From assembly GCF_001552635.1 (NCBI RefSeq), contig NZ_BCRO01000098.1:1-48170 (forward strand): 48,170 nt of DNA. The letters run 5' to 3'. Below the pieces are notes generated by a model. It saw only the letters and a program-made list of their open reading frames with translations. It did not search any database and was not told the origin of the DNA. This DNA is from Actinomadura hibisca NBRC 15177. GTDB lineage: Bacteria > Actinomycetota > Actinomycetes > Streptosporangiales > Streptosporangiaceae. A program made the translations under genes and the position numbers. This document shows, in pieces, positions 23,640-32,320 of the stretch. Each line of letters begins with the position of its first letter. Position 1 is the stretch's first letter.

Positions 23640-25473
23640 CGTCGATCACATCCTGGATGACGCCCGCCAGCTCCTCCGCCTTGAACGGCAGGCCGCGGAC
23701 CTGGTTGTAGCCGATGACGTCCACCAGGAACCGGCCGCGCAGCAGCAGCGCGAGCTGGCCCAGGTTGATCTCCGGCACGATGACCCGGTCGTAGGAGCGC
23801 AACACCTGCTCGGTGTTGGCCGGGAACGGGTTGAGGTGGCGCAGGTGGGCCTGCGCGACCGGGTGGCCGGCCCGGCGCACCCGCCGCACCCCCGCCGAGA
23901 TCGCGCCGAAGGTGCCGCCCCAGCCGAGGACCAGCACCCGGGCCGCGCCGGACGGGTCGTCGACCTCCAGCGCCTCGATGTCGCGCGCGATGCCGTCGAC
24001 CTTGGCCTGCCGCAGCCGCACCATCTTGTCGTGGTTGGCCGGGTCGTAGGAGATGTTGCCCGAGCCGTCGGCCTTCTCCAGGCCGCCGATGCGGTGCTCC
24101 AGCCCCGGCGTGCCCGGGACGGCCCACGGCCGCGCCAGGGTGTCGGGGTCCCGCTTGAACGGCTGGAAGTCCTCCTGGCCGGCCTCGGCGAAGCCGGGCT
24201 CGATCGTCGGCAGGTCCGCCACGTCCGGCAGCTTCCACGGCTCGGAGCCGTTGGCCAGGTAGCCGTCCGACAGCAGGATGACCGGGGTGCGGTACTCGAC
24301 CGCGATCCGGCCCGCCTCCAGCGCCGCGTCGAAGCAGTCCGACGGCGACCGCGGCGCGATCACCGGGACCGGGGCCTCGCCGTTGCGGCCGTGCATGGCC
24401 TGCAGCAGGTCGGCCTGCTCGGTCTTGGTGGGCAGGCCGGTGGACGGCCCGGCGCGCTGCACGTCGATCACCAGCAGCGGCAGCTCGGTCGCCACCGCCA
24501 AGCCGATGGTCTCGCTCTTGAGCGCCAGGCCCGGACCCGAGGTGGTGGTGACGCCGAGCGCGCCGCCGAACGACGCGCCGAGCGCCGCGCCGACCGCCGC
24601 GATCTCGTCCTCGGCCTGGAAGGTGCGCACCCCGAACCGCTTGTGCTTGGACAGCTCGTGCAGGATGTCGGAGGCCGGGGTGATCGGGTAGGAGCCCAGG
24701 TAGACCGGCAGCCCGCTCTGCGTCCCGGCCGCGACGACGCCGTAGGCCAGCGCCACGTTGCCGGTGATGTTGCGGTACAGGCCCGGCGCGTGCTCGGCCG
24801 GCTTGATCTCGTACTGGACCGAGAACGCCTCGGTGGTCTCGCCGTAGCTCCAGCCCGCCTGGAAGGCCGCGATGTTGGCCTTCATGATCTCGGGCTTCTT
24901 GGCGAACTTCTTCTCCAGGAACGCGAGCGTGCCCTCGGTCGGCCGGTGGTACAACCACGACAGCAGGCCCAGCGCGAACATGTTCTTCGCGCGCTCGGCG
25001 TCCTTCTTGGAGATGTCGAAGCCCTCCAGGGCCTTGACGGTCATCGAGGTGAGCGGCAGCGCGTGCACCCGATACTCGCTGAGCGACTCGTCCTCGACCG
25101 GGCTGGTCGCGTAGCCGACCTTGGCCAGGTTGCGCTTGGTGAACTCGTCGGTGTTGACGATGAGGTCCGCGCCGCGCGGCAGGTCGCCGAGGTTGGCCTT
25201 GAGCGCGGCCGGGTTCATGGCGACCAGCACGTTGGGCGCGTCGCCGGGCGTCAGGATGTCGTGGTCGGCGAAGTGCAGCTGGAAGCTGGACACGCCGGGC
25301 AGGGTGCCGGCCGGGGCGCGGATCTCGGCGGGGAAGTTGGGCAGCGTCGACAAGTCGTTGCCGAACGACGCCGTCTCCTGGGTGAAGCGATCGCCGGTCA
25401 GCTGCATGCCGTCACCGGAGTCACCGGCGAAGCGGATGATGACGCGGTCGAGTTGCTGGACCTGTTTGGTCAC
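23632..25473 (-). CDS. korA: 2-oxoacid:ferredoxin oxidoreductase alpha subunit (gamma-alpha fusion)
   Basis: A 613-residue gamma-alpha fusion subunit. The N-terminal gamma domain (about 10-195) begins VIIRFAGDSGDGMQLTGDRF. The alpha domain follows with GNVALAYGVVAAGTQSGLPVYLGSYPITPASDILHEL, EDEIAAVGAALGASFGGALGVTTTSGPG and the CoA/substrate-side GLPTKTEQADLLQAMHGRNGE. Downstream is LVLGWGGTFGAI. The start is GTG with GAGGAGG about 10 bases upstream. It is coupled to korB by an 8-bp overlap. In actinobacteria this oxygen-tolerant enzyme can substitute for 2-oxoglutarate dehydrogenase. It sits 3.7 kb from nuoA on the opposite strand. Confidence 0.96.
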   Translation of the reverse strand: MTKQVQQLDRVIIRFAGDSGDGMQLTGDRFTQETASFGNDLSTLPNFPAEIRAPAGTLPGVSSFQLHFADHDILTPGDAPNVLVAMNPAALKANLGDLPRGADLIVNTDEFTKRNLAKVGYATSPVEDESLSEYRVHALPLTSMTVKALEGFDISKKDAERAKNMFALGLLSWLYHRPTEGTLAFLEKKFAKKPEIMKANIAAFQAGWSYGETTEAFSVQYEIKPAEHAPGLYRNITGNVALAYGVVAAGTQSGLPVYLGSYPITPASDILHELSKHKRFGVRTFQAEDEIAAVGAALGASFGGALGVTTTSGPGLALKSETIGLAVATELPLLVIDVQRAGPSTGLPTKTEQADLLQAMHGRNGEAPVPVIAPRSPSDCFDAALEAGRIAVEYRTPVILLSDGYLANGSEPWKLPDVADLPTIEPGFAEAGQEDFQPFKRDPDTLARPWAVPGTPGLEHRIGGLEKADGSGNISYDPANHDKMVRLRQAKVDGIARDIEALEVDDPSGAARVLVLGWGGTFGAISAGVRRVRRAGHPVAQAHLRHLNPFPANTEQVLRSYDRVIVPEINLGQLALLLRGRFLVDVIGYNQVRGLPFKAEELAGVIQDVIDGE

Positions 25474-25840
25474 AGAGGAAGACCTCCTCGACGCGCAGCA
25501 CCCGTCCTGGGGGAGGCACCCAGGATCGTGATGCTACTTAGGCTTACCTTCATGGTATGTCCGGGAACGAATGCTCTTCTCGGGGAACGGGAGACCGGCG
25601 GGGGCAGGATCGTGTTCCGGTCCGCGCCGCGCGCCCGACCGGACCTGAGGTCTCACCGCCGGTCCCGCCGCGGTGGGGGATGCCGCGGCCGTCGCCGCTC
25701 CGCCCGTCATCTGACGTCCCGCTTCCAGGGAGTCGTGGCCCCGTAACACCAACAGGTATCACCTCAGGGCACGAAAGATGCGTCTCCCTGCAATTCGGGC
25801 AGGTCCTATCCGGCGGTACGGCGCCGCGCGCTCCCCGCGT
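25474..25840. other. Long untranslated stretch between leader peptide and korA
   Basis: About 370 bp on the minus-strand path from the leader ORF to korA without a credible gene. Several open frames exist but have the composition of shadow frames. CAGGG/CCCTG at roughly 25765-25792 can form a small stem. Near korA, TAGCAT at about 25531-25536 (minus strand) could be a -10. I could not assign a riboswitch family. Confidence 0.4.
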
Positions 25841-25963
25841 TCACCGGGAACACAGGCAGCTGGCCATGCGGCACAGGTCGACGTGCAGACGCCGGACGAG
25901 CCGCAGCAGATCGCAAGGGGCGCCGAAGCTCCCCGGGGGCACGGAGTTCACGCCCCGAACCAT
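25841..25963 (-). CDS. Cysteine/sulfur-type leader peptide
   Basis: A 40-codon ORF ending in LVRRLHVDLCRMASCLCSR. Its last part matches the pattern of the short actinobacterial leader peptides (RRHVDLxRVxSxxC) found before sulfur-assimilation genes, where cysteine codons near the end are thought to sense Cys-tRNA supply. Three cysteine codons lie in the last eleven. The ATG is assumed; internal GTG codons (25951, 25942) are alternatives and no strong RBS is seen. The first gene downstream in this direction is korA, about 370 bp on. Whether the leader serves korAB, iron-sulfur enzymes that need cysteine for cluster assembly, or an unrelated transcript is open. Confidence 0.5.
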   Translation of the reverse strand: MVRGVNSVPPGSFGAPCDLLRLVRRLHVDLCRMASCLCSR

Positions 25964-26003
25964 AGCGATGCCGAACGTGCCCCGACCGCACCGCCCCCCG
26001 TGC

Positions 26004-27554
26004 TCAGGGCCGGGCTGACGTGGGTACGGAAGCGGGTACTGACGCCCTGGCGGCGGCACGCGGGCCGCCCTCGGCGTCCAGGTCCTTCAGCAGGCGCGCG
26101 GCGTCGGCCGCCGACACCGCCTCGCCCAGCACGCGGGCGCTGGCCTGGTAGGCGTGCTGGCCGGGGGAGTCCAGGGCCCGCTTCATCCACCGCTTCCACG
26201 CGCCGCCGACGACGGTGCAGCGCAGCACGAGCTGGCCGTTGGCGGGCACCGCGCCCGAGCCGCGGCACTGGCCCAGCACCTGCGCGCCCGACGTGACGGT
26301 GGCGCGCAGCACGGCGCGGGCCCCGGCGGGCGCCGAACCCTTGGGCTCGGTGAGCGAGGCGGGGACGCTGACGGTGCAGCCGCTGGTGTTCTCGTTGCAG
26401 TTGACGAAGGTGAGCTTGCCGGGCGCGAACCGCAGCGCCGGGTCCACCGCGCCGGGCAGCGACGCCACGCGGGGCCGGACGGCGGCGAACAGCGGCCCGG
26501 GGTCGGCGATCTCGGTCGCGCCGAACCGGGGGTCGCCGTGCCCGGCGGTCTGGACGGCGAGCAGCCGGTAGGGCGGGGCGTTGGTGACGAGGTAGTCGGC
26601 GCGGGGGGTCTTCACGCGGTAGGCGGGCGTCCCGGCGACGTTCTCGGCGGGCGGCTTGGCGGGGGCCTTGAGGAGCGCGGCGGCGATGGCCTTCGGGCCG
26701 AGGAGGTCGCGGACGTCCACGCCGAACAGGGAGGCGGGGGCCTTGGTCCAGCGGCCGGTGTAGTCGTCGGCGCGGCCGGTCTCCCCGGCGTGGTCGCGCC
26801 AGAAGGCGGTGCCGGCCCTGACGTAGGTGACGCCGCCCGCGGTGACGAGGTCGGCCTTGAGGGCCCCGGCGGTGAGGGTGCCGCTGGCCACGCCGTTGCG
26901 GGTGACCTGGAGAGTGGCGTTGACGGGCTTGCCGTTGAGGGTGAGGGTGCCGTCGTAGCGCATCCCGGGCTTGGCGGTGAGCTGCCGCCCGGCCTCCTGG
27001 GCCCAGGCGGAGGGCGCGGGCTTGCCCGGCTCGCCTCCGGAGGAGTCGTCCCCGCCCACGAGCAGCACGGCCCCTCCAGCGGCCCCGACGAGAAGGACCC
27101 CGGCCGCCGCAATGACGGCGGCCTTGGGAACAGCCCGCCGCTGAGGCCGAACAGGCACCCCACCACCAGCAAACCCGGGCCCTCCAGTCCCGCCGGGTCC
27201 GCCGGGTTCACCAGGTCCGCCGGGACGACCAGGATCCCCGGGACCGTGAACGCCGCGCGGCTCTCCGGGGAGCGGCGTGTGGGCCGGGCCGCGCGCCTCC
27301 TGGCGACCGGTCCTAGCGGCGACCGGGACGTCACCGTTCGTCCCGCCCGCCACGGGCCTGCCCACGTTCGGATTCGCCGTGCCCTGACCGCCCTGACCAC
27401 GGCCCGACGGCTGACGCGACGTGCCCGCGACGCGTACGTCGTCCGGGGCCGGCTCGCCCGGCGCGTTCGCGGGCCGTCCGCCCCCCGGTCCTTCCTGAGC
27501 CGCCGCACCCGCGACCGGCGCGTCCCCGGCCGGCCCGCTCTGCTCGACGCTCAC
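26004..27554 (-). CDS. Membrane-anchored LppX/LprG-like domain protein (paralog 1)
   Basis: A 516-residue protein: a disordered Gly/Pro-rich cytoplasmic part (1-140) with GGPGEPGGPGGTGGPG, one TM helix (about 143-167, AAVIAAAGVLLVGAAGGAVLLVGG) and a large extracellular domain. Residues 185-370 have the beta pattern of an LppX/LprG-type half-barrel (MRYDGTLTLNGKPVNATLQVTRNGVASGTL, AFWRDHAG). The C-terminal domain has four cysteines (NCNENTSGC, GQCRGSG, LRCTVVGG). The next upstream gene has the same layout and related sequence, so the pair arose by duplication. GTG start. Function unknown; lipid or envelope ligand binding is a guess from the fold. Confidence 0.75.
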   Translation of the reverse strand: MSVEQSGPAGDAPVAGAAAQEGPGGGRPANAPGEPAPDDVRVAGTSRQPSGRGQGGQGTANPNVGRPVAGGTNGDVPVAARTGRQEARGPAHTPLPGEPRGVHGPGDPGRPGGPGEPGGPGGTGGPGFAGGGVPVRPQRRAVPKAAVIAAAGVLLVGAAGGAVLLVGGDDSSGGEPGKPAPSAWAQEAGRQLTAKPGMRYDGTLTLNGKPVNATLQVTRNGVASGTLTAGALKADLVTAGGVTYVRAGTAFWRDHAGETGRADDYTGRWTKAPASLFGVDVRDLLGPKAIAAALLKAPAKPPAENVAGTPAYRVKTPRADYLVTNAPPYRLLAVQTAGHGDPRFGATEIADPGPLFAAVRPRVASLPGAVDPALRFAPGKLTFVNCNENTSGCTVSVPASLTEPKGSAPAGARAVLRATVTSGAQVLGQCRGSGAVPANGQLVLRCTVVGGAWKRWMKRALDSPGQHAYQASARVLGEAVSAADAARLLKDLDAEGGPRAAARASVPASVPTSARP

Positions 27555-27724
27555 TCGGCGCTCCCCGTGCCCACTCGTTCAGCCTCCGCTCGGCGGCCGC
27601 CCGTGCACCGCGCTCCGCGGGGCGCACAATCGGCCCATGCCAGACATAGAGTGCCGGACGATGCGCGGTGCCGCAGCCGCGACGCGCATCGCCGGCACCC
27701 CGCACGACCGGTGCGCCGGAGGTG

Positions 27725-28990
27725 TCACTCCTGGTCGAGGCCGCTCCGCATGCCCTCGATCTCCGTGCTCGACGCGCCGCCGACCTTGAACTCGGCCTGC
27801 CGCCGGTAGTCGCGCTCGCTGCCGCGCGACCAGCTCGACCAGGCGCCGCCGGTCACCCGGCACTCGGCCCACACGCCGGCGGTGCCGCGCAGCGTGATGC
27901 CGGTGGTGCAGTTGCCCAGGTCGCGGCCGGTGGTGCCGATCTTGCCGCTCCGCAGGGTGTACCGCACCTCCACCTGCAGCGGCTGGTCGGAGGTGGTCAG
28001 CGCCGTCACGCGCCCGCTGACGCGGCAGCCGTCGCTGTTGGTCGAGCACGGCGTCTTGCTCCACTCGCCGATGCGCGGCTGCACCGAGCTGTCGAAGGAG
28101 TCCTTCAGCTCGCCGACGCGGTCGCGCATCTCGCCCAGCGCCGCGGTCTCCTCGGCCGCCTTGTCCCGCGGGTCCACGTCCACCGCGATGCGCGGCTGGG
28201 ACGCCTCGTAGCGCAGCAGCGCGGGCTCGTCGGCGTCCGACAGGTAGAAGAAGCCCGCCGGGTCGCCGAACCGCAGCGCCTTGACGCCCTTGATCGTCGT
28301 CTTGGTCGGCTTCAGCTTGGCCCGCGCCGCCGACCGCAGCTTGCTCGCCAGCGTGCTCGGGGCGAGCTCCTTGAAGTCCACGTTGAGGCGGGTGGAGCTG
28401 AGGCGTCCCCACTGCGGGCCGCCGCTGAGGAAGTACGGCTCGCTCACCGAGAGCGTCTGCCGCCGCCAGTAGGAGGCGTCGCCCTTCACGAACAGCTTGC
28501 CGTCGGCCGCCAGCAGCGTCACCGTGTCGGAGTTCCAGGTGACCTGGCCCGTCGCGCGGCCGCCCCGGGTGACGTTCAGGTCGCCCTGCAGGGTGTGCGT
28601 GCCGCCGCTGACCACGCCCTTGTAGGCGACGACCTTGGTGCGTTCCAGCGCCCCGGCCGCCGAGTTCAGCTGCTCCTCGGACGACTTGCCGCCGCCCGCG
28701 ACCGCGAACACCACGATCGCGATCAGGACGACCACCACCAGGCCGCCGCCGATCAGCGCCGCGATCAGCGCGCCCGGCCCCGACTTCCGGGGCGGCGGAC
28801 CGAGCGGCGCGCCCGGGGGCGGCGGGTAGAACGGCGGGGCGCCCGGCCCGCCGTAACCGGGCGGCGGTCCCTGCTGTGGCCCCTGCTGCGGCGGTCCCGG
28901 TAGCGGCGGACCGCCGGGCGCGGGCGGCGGCGGGGGCCATGAGGGACCGGCCGGGGGTTCCCAGCCCGGGGGAGGCGGAGGGGTGCTCAT
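27725..28990 (-). CDS. Membrane-anchored LppX/LprG-like domain protein (paralog 2)
   Basis: A 421-residue protein. Residues 1-68 are Pro-rich (MSTPPPPPGWEPPAGPSWPP), TM about 73-98 (ALIAALIGGGLVVVVLIAIVVFAVAG), then an extracellular region. SSEEQLNSAAGALERTKVVAYKGVV, GDLNVTRGGRATGQVTW and GKLFVKGDASYWRRQ correspond to segments of paralog 1. The C-terminal part repeats the cysteine pattern (CSTNSDGC, GNCTTG, AECRVTGGAWSSW, versus TVVGGAWKRW in paralog 1). The ATG start has GGAAGGA about 8 bases upstream. It is divergent from nuoA with about 150 bp between. Role unknown. Confidence 0.78.
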   Translation of the reverse strand: MSTPPPPPGWEPPAGPSWPPPPPAPGGPPLPGPPQQGPQQGPPPGYGGPGAPPFYPPPPGAPLGPPPRKSGPGALIAALIGGGLVVVVLIAIVVFAVAGGGKSSEEQLNSAAGALERTKVVAYKGVVSGGTHTLQGDLNVTRGGRATGQVTWNSDTVTLLAADGKLFVKGDASYWRRQTLSVSEPYFLSGGPQWGRLSSTRLNVDFKELAPSTLASKLRSAARAKLKPTKTTIKGVKALRFGDPAGFFYLSDADEPALLRYEASQPRIAVDVDPRDKAAEETAALGEMRDRVGELKDSFDSSVQPRIGEWSKTPCSTNSDGCRVSGRVTALTTSDQPLQVEVRYTLRSGKIGTTGRDLGNCTTGITLRGTAGVWAECRVTGGAWSSWSRGSERDYRRQAEFKVGGASSTEIEGMRSGLDQE

Positions 28991-29142
28991 CCGGTCACGT
29001 CCTTCCAGGTCAATCGACCTCAAATGCTTCTCTAGTGTGCAGCAAAGCGGTGACATTGTGATCCCGTGGCCCGGCGGACGCCCGGCCGCGGGCCCGCGAA
29101 AGGTTCGGGGATACTTGACGGAACGCTCTCCGGGAGGTCTCC

Positions 29143-29514
29143 GTGCAGGACTACTTCGACAGCTACCTGGTCGTGGTCGCGTTGCTGCTGGTGGGCGGCG
29201 GCATCGTGGGCGGCGGCCTGGCGGCCAACCGGCTGCTGCGCCCGTCCCGGCCCACCGCGGAGAAGCTGACCACCTACGAGTGCGGCGTCGACCCGGTCGG
29301 CACGCACTGGGCGCAGTCGTACGTGCGCTACTACGTGTTCGCGTACCTGTACGTGATCTTCGCCGTGGACGCGGTGTTCCTGTTCCCGTGGGCGACGGTG
29401 TTCGCCGCGCCCGGCTACGGGATGACGACGCTGGCGGAGATGTTCGTCTTCCTGGGCTTCCTGGCCACGGGCCTGGCGTACGCCGGGAAGAAGGGCGTTC
29501 TGTCGTGGGTCTGA
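29143..29514 (+). CDS. nuoA: NADH-quinone oxidoreductase-type subunit A
   Basis: A 123-residue membrane subunit with three helices. The conserved loop ECGVDPVGTHWAQSYVRYYVFAYLYVIFAVDAVFLFPWA is clear (quinone-site loop with Cys and the Glu/Asp-bearing helix). GTG start behind GGGAGGT. First gene of a partial nuo cluster, 13 bp ahead of nuoB. Its position supports a promoter in the 150-bp gap shared with the divergent membrane protein gene. Confidence 0.95.
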   Translation: MQDYFDSYLVVVALLLVGGGIVGGGLAANRLLRPSRPTAEKLTTYECGVDPVGTHWAQSYVRYYVFAYLYVIFAVDAVFLFPWATVFAAPGYGMTTLAEMFVFLGFLATGLAYAGKKGVLSWV

Positions 29515-29527
29515 TCGAACTGTAAGA

Positions 29528-30820
29528 ATGCTCGGTGTGAGCACCGTGGATCTGCCCCCGCCCGGCGTCGGGCCGCTGTCGCGGCTGGCGCCCAAGCCGG
29601 TCAAGTTCGTGCTCAACTGGGGCCGCCGGTACTCGTTGTGGGTGTTCAACTTCGGCCTGGCCTGCTGCGCGATCGAGTTCATCGCGACCTCGATGAGCAG
29701 GCACGACTTCATCCGGCTGGGCGTGATCCCGTTCGCGCCCGGCCCGCGCCAGGCCGACCTGATGGTGGTGTCGGGCACCGTCAGCGACAAGATGGCCCCG
29801 GCGGTGCGCCGGCTGTACGAGCAGATGCCCGAGCCCAAGTACGTGATCTCGTTCGGGGCCTGCTCCAACTGCGGCGGCCCGTACTGGGACTCGTACTGCG
29901 TCACCAAGGGCGTCGACCAGATCATCCCGGTGGACGTGTACGTGCCCGGCTGCCCGCCCCGCCCCGAGGCGCTGCTGCACGGCATCATCAAGCTCCAGGA
30001 GAAGATCGCCGCCGAGTCGCTGGGCGACCGGTACACGCGCGACGGCGAACCCGTCGCGCCCGCCCCGGCCCCGCGACCGCTTTCGGCCACCGTGCTGCGC
30101 CGCCCCCTCCAGCCCCCGCCGCCCGCCGACGACACCGAGACCCAGGAGATCCACCTCCTCCCGGACGCCCCGGAGACCGCGACCGCGCCGCCGGCCCCGT
30201 CCGCGACGAGGGCGGACGTCGCCGCACCGGACGACGCGACGACGCCGCTCACTCCGCCTGAACCGCACGTGGCAGAGCCCGGGATCGCCCCCGCGCCCGA
30301 GGACGCGACGACGCCGTTGACGCCGGTTCCACCGGACACCAAGCCCGAGGGCGTCCCCGTGCCGCCCGCCGCACAGGAAACGGCTGCGCCGCCCGAGCCG
30401 CGTGTGACGAAGAACACGGACGTCCCCGCGCCGCCCGCCGCGCCCGAGGACGAGACCGCGCCGTTGACACCGGTTCCGCCCGACACCAAGCCCGAAGGCG
30501 TCCCCGCGCCGCCCGCCGCGGAGGAAGCGCCTGCGCCGCTGACGCCGCCGGAACCGCACGTGACGGAGAACACCGACGTCCCCGAGCCGCCTGCCGCAGA
30601 GGACGCCACCGCGCCCGTGCCGCACGTCACGGAGACCCCGAACGCCCCCGCCCCCGGCACGCCCGCCGCCGGCCCCTTCGCCGGTGCCGACGACCGCACC
30701 GCCCCCCTCACGTCCCTGCGCGGGCGCGAGCACGACCCGTCCATCATCCCCGGCCTCACCGACGACGACCCTGAGGACGGCGACACCGACGGCGACGCAA
30801 GCGGACGGGGCCGCCGGTGA
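29528..30820 (+). CDS. nuoB: NuoB-type subunit with a ~250-residue disordered tail
   Basis: Residues 1-172 are a complete NuoB (20-kDa, PSST) that carries cluster N2 next to the quinone site. Ligands are Cys46-Cys47 (GLACCAIE), Cys112 (GACSNCGG) and Cys142 (VPGCPPRPEA). Normal NuoB ends near here, but this protein continues for about 258 residues of Pro/Glu/Ala/Thr sequence with imperfect internal repeats such as PLTPVPPDTKPEGVP (twice) and EPHVxExxxVPxPPAAEDAT. It ends in an acidic stretch DDDPEDGDTDGD. The tail has the composition of a disordered extension and should lie in the cytoplasm beside the peripheral arm. ATG start; a GTG three codons in is possible. The end overlaps nuoC by 4 bp. 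Confidence 0.95.
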   Translation: MLGVSTVDLPPPGVGPLSRLAPKPVKFVLNWGRRYSLWVFNFGLACCAIEFIATSMSRHDFIRLGVIPFAPGPRQADLMVVSGTVSDKMAPAVRRLYEQMPEPKYVISFGACSNCGGPYWDSYCVTKGVDQIIPVDVYVPGCPPRPEALLHGIIKLQEKIAAESLGDRYTRDGEPVAPAPAPRPLSATVLRRPLQPPPPADDTETQEIHLLPDAPETATAPPAPSATRADVAAPDDATTPLTPPEPHVAEPGIAPAPEDATTPLTPVPPDTKPEGVPVPPAAQETAAPPEPRVTKNTDVPAPPAAPEDETAPLTPVPPDTKPEGVPAPPAAEEAPAPLTPPEPHVTENTDVPEPPAAEDATAPVPHVTETPNAPAPGTPAAGPFAGADDRTAPLTSLRGREHDPSIIPGLTDDDPEDGDTDGDASGRGRR

Positions 30821-31371
30821 ACGTCGCCGAGCTCACCGACGCCTGGACCGCCCGCCTCGGCGACGAGGTCACCACCGAGGAGACCACCGGCGGCCTCGCC
30901 GTCGGCGTGCCCGCCGAGGTCTGGGTCGAGGCCCTCACCTTCGCCCGCGACGAGCTGGCCTGCGACTACTTCGACTGGCTGACCGGCGTCGACGAGGTCG
31001 AGGAGGGCTTCGCCGTCGTCGCCCACCTCTACTCCCTGGAACTCCGCCACCACCTGCTCGTCCGCACCCGCGTGCCCCGCGACGAGCCCCGCCTCGCCAC
31101 CGCCACCGCCGTCTACCGCGGTGCCGACTGGCACGAGCGCGAGACCTTCGAGATGTTCGGCGTCGTCTTCGACGGCCACCCCAACCTCATCCCGCTGCTG
31201 CTGCCCGACGGCTTCGAGGGCCACCCGCTGCGCAAGGACTTCGTGCTCGCCTCCCGCGTCGCCAAGCCCTGGCCCGGCGCCAAGGAGCCCGGCGAGTCCG
31301 GGCACGGCGCGCCGAGCCGCCGCCGCGTCCGCCCGCCCGGCGTGCCCGACGACTGGGGGCCCCATGCTTGA
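30817..31371 (+). CDS. nuoC: NuoC-type 30-kDa subunit
   Basis: A 184-residue NuoC. ACDYFDWLTGVDEVEEGFAVVAHLYSLE, TATAVYRGADWHERETFEMFGVVFDGHP and PDGFEGHPLRKDFVL are the family signature. It is not fused to NuoD. The GTG start overlaps nuoB (GTGA). The next gene is nuoH, so nuoD, which normally follows nuoC and pairs with it, is missing here. The C-terminal tail is basic and Pro-rich. Confidence 0.94.
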   Translation: MNVAELTDAWTARLGDEVTTEETTGGLAVGVPAEVWVEALTFARDELACDYFDWLTGVDEVEEGFAVVAHLYSLELRHHLLVRTRVPRDEPRLATATAVYRGADWHERETFEMFGVVFDGHPNLIPLLLPDGFEGHPLRKDFVLASRVAKPWPGAKEPGESGHGAPSRRRVRPPGVPDDWGPHA

Positions 31372-32320
31372 GACCGTCCTGAAGCTCGCGCTGGTCGCCG
31401 CCGCCTTCGCCGTGCTGCCGCTGGTCGTCGGCCAGATCGAGCACAAGGTCATGGCGCACATGCAGGGCCGCCTCGGCCCCATGTACGCCGGGCGCTTCCA
31501 CGGCTGGGCCCAGCTGGTCGCCGACGGCGTCAAGTTCGCCCAGAAGGAGGACGTGGTCCCCGCCGCGGCCGACCGGCGCGTGTTCAAGCTCGCCCCGGCC
31601 GTCGCGCTGATCCCGTACCTGCTGGTGCTGCTGGTGATCCCGGTCGGGCCGGGCGGCCAGGTCGCGCTGGAGCTCGGCGTCGGGTTGTTCTTCGCGCTGG
31701 CGGTGATGGGCGTCGGCGTGATCGGCGCGATCATGGCGGGCTGGGCCAGCGCCAACAAGTACTCGCTGCTGGGCGGGATGCGCGTCGCCGCGCAGCTCAT
31801 GTCGTACGAGCTGCCGATGGTGTTCGCGGCGTCGTCGGTCGCGATGGCCGCCGGGACGTTGTCGCTGGGCGGCATCGTGGCGGAGTGGCGCTGGTGGTGG
31901 CTGCCCTGGCAGGCGGTCGGCGCGGTGGTGTTCTTCGTGGCGGGCCTCGCCGAGCTGCGGCGGCCGCCGTTCGACATGCCGGTCGCCGACTCCGAGATCA
32001 TCTTCGGCCCGTACACCGAGTACGGCGGCCTGCGGTTCGCGCTGTTCATCCTGGCCGAGTACGCCGGGATCGTGGTGTTGTGCGCGCTGACCACGGTGTT
32101 GTTCCTGGGCGGCTGGAAGGGCCCGTTCCTGGACGTCGAGCTGGGCTGGCTCTGGACGCTGCTCAAGGTCTTCGTCCTCGCGTTCCTGGTGATCTGGCTG
32201 CGCGTCAGCTACCCGCGCATGCGCGAGGACCAGCTCCAGAAGCTCGCCTGGGCGTGGCTGGTGCCGCTGTCGCTGGCCCAGCTCGCGCTCACGGGCGTGC
32301 TGAAGGTCGTGGCCGGCTGA
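31364..32320 (+). CDS. nuoH: NuoH-type membrane subunit
   Basis: A 318-residue NuoH with about eight helices, linking the peripheral arm to the proton-pumping arm. Conserved segments: HMQGRLGPMYAGRFHGWAQLVADGVKF, GWASANKYSLLGGMRVAAQLMSYELPM, AELRRPPFDMPVADSEIIFGPYTEYGG. The ATG overlaps nuoC by 8 bp. It is followed not by nuoI but by two reverse-strand reading frames, so the nuo cluster is split here. Confidence 0.95.
   Translation: MLETVLKLALVAAAFAVLPLVVGQIEHKVMAHMQGRLGPMYAGRFHGWAQLVADGVKFAQKEDVVPAAADRRVFKLAPAVALIPYLLVLLVIPVGPGGQVALELGVGLFFALAVMGVGVIGAIMAGWASANKYSLLGGMRVAAQLMSYELPMVFAASSVAMAAGTLSLGGIVAEWRWWWLPWQAVGAVVFFVAGLAELRRPPFDMPVADSEIIFGPYTEYGGLRFALFILAEYAGIVVLCALTTVLFLGGWKGPFLDVELGWLWTLLKVFVLAFLVIWLRVSYPRMREDQLQKLAWAWLVPLSLAQLALTGVLKVVAG

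Noticed and set aside
25538..25550. TTAGGCTTACCTT upstream of korA as an IdeR/DtxR iron box
   Set aside because: Only one half matches the 19-bp consensus; by my count about 11 of 19 positions agree, too few for a call.
25557..26018. 153-residue open frame on the plus strand between korA and the paralog gene
   Set aside because: Composition is Arg/Pro/Gly-rich as in shadow frames of GC-rich DNA, with no RBS, and it overlaps the better-supported leader peptide on the other strand.
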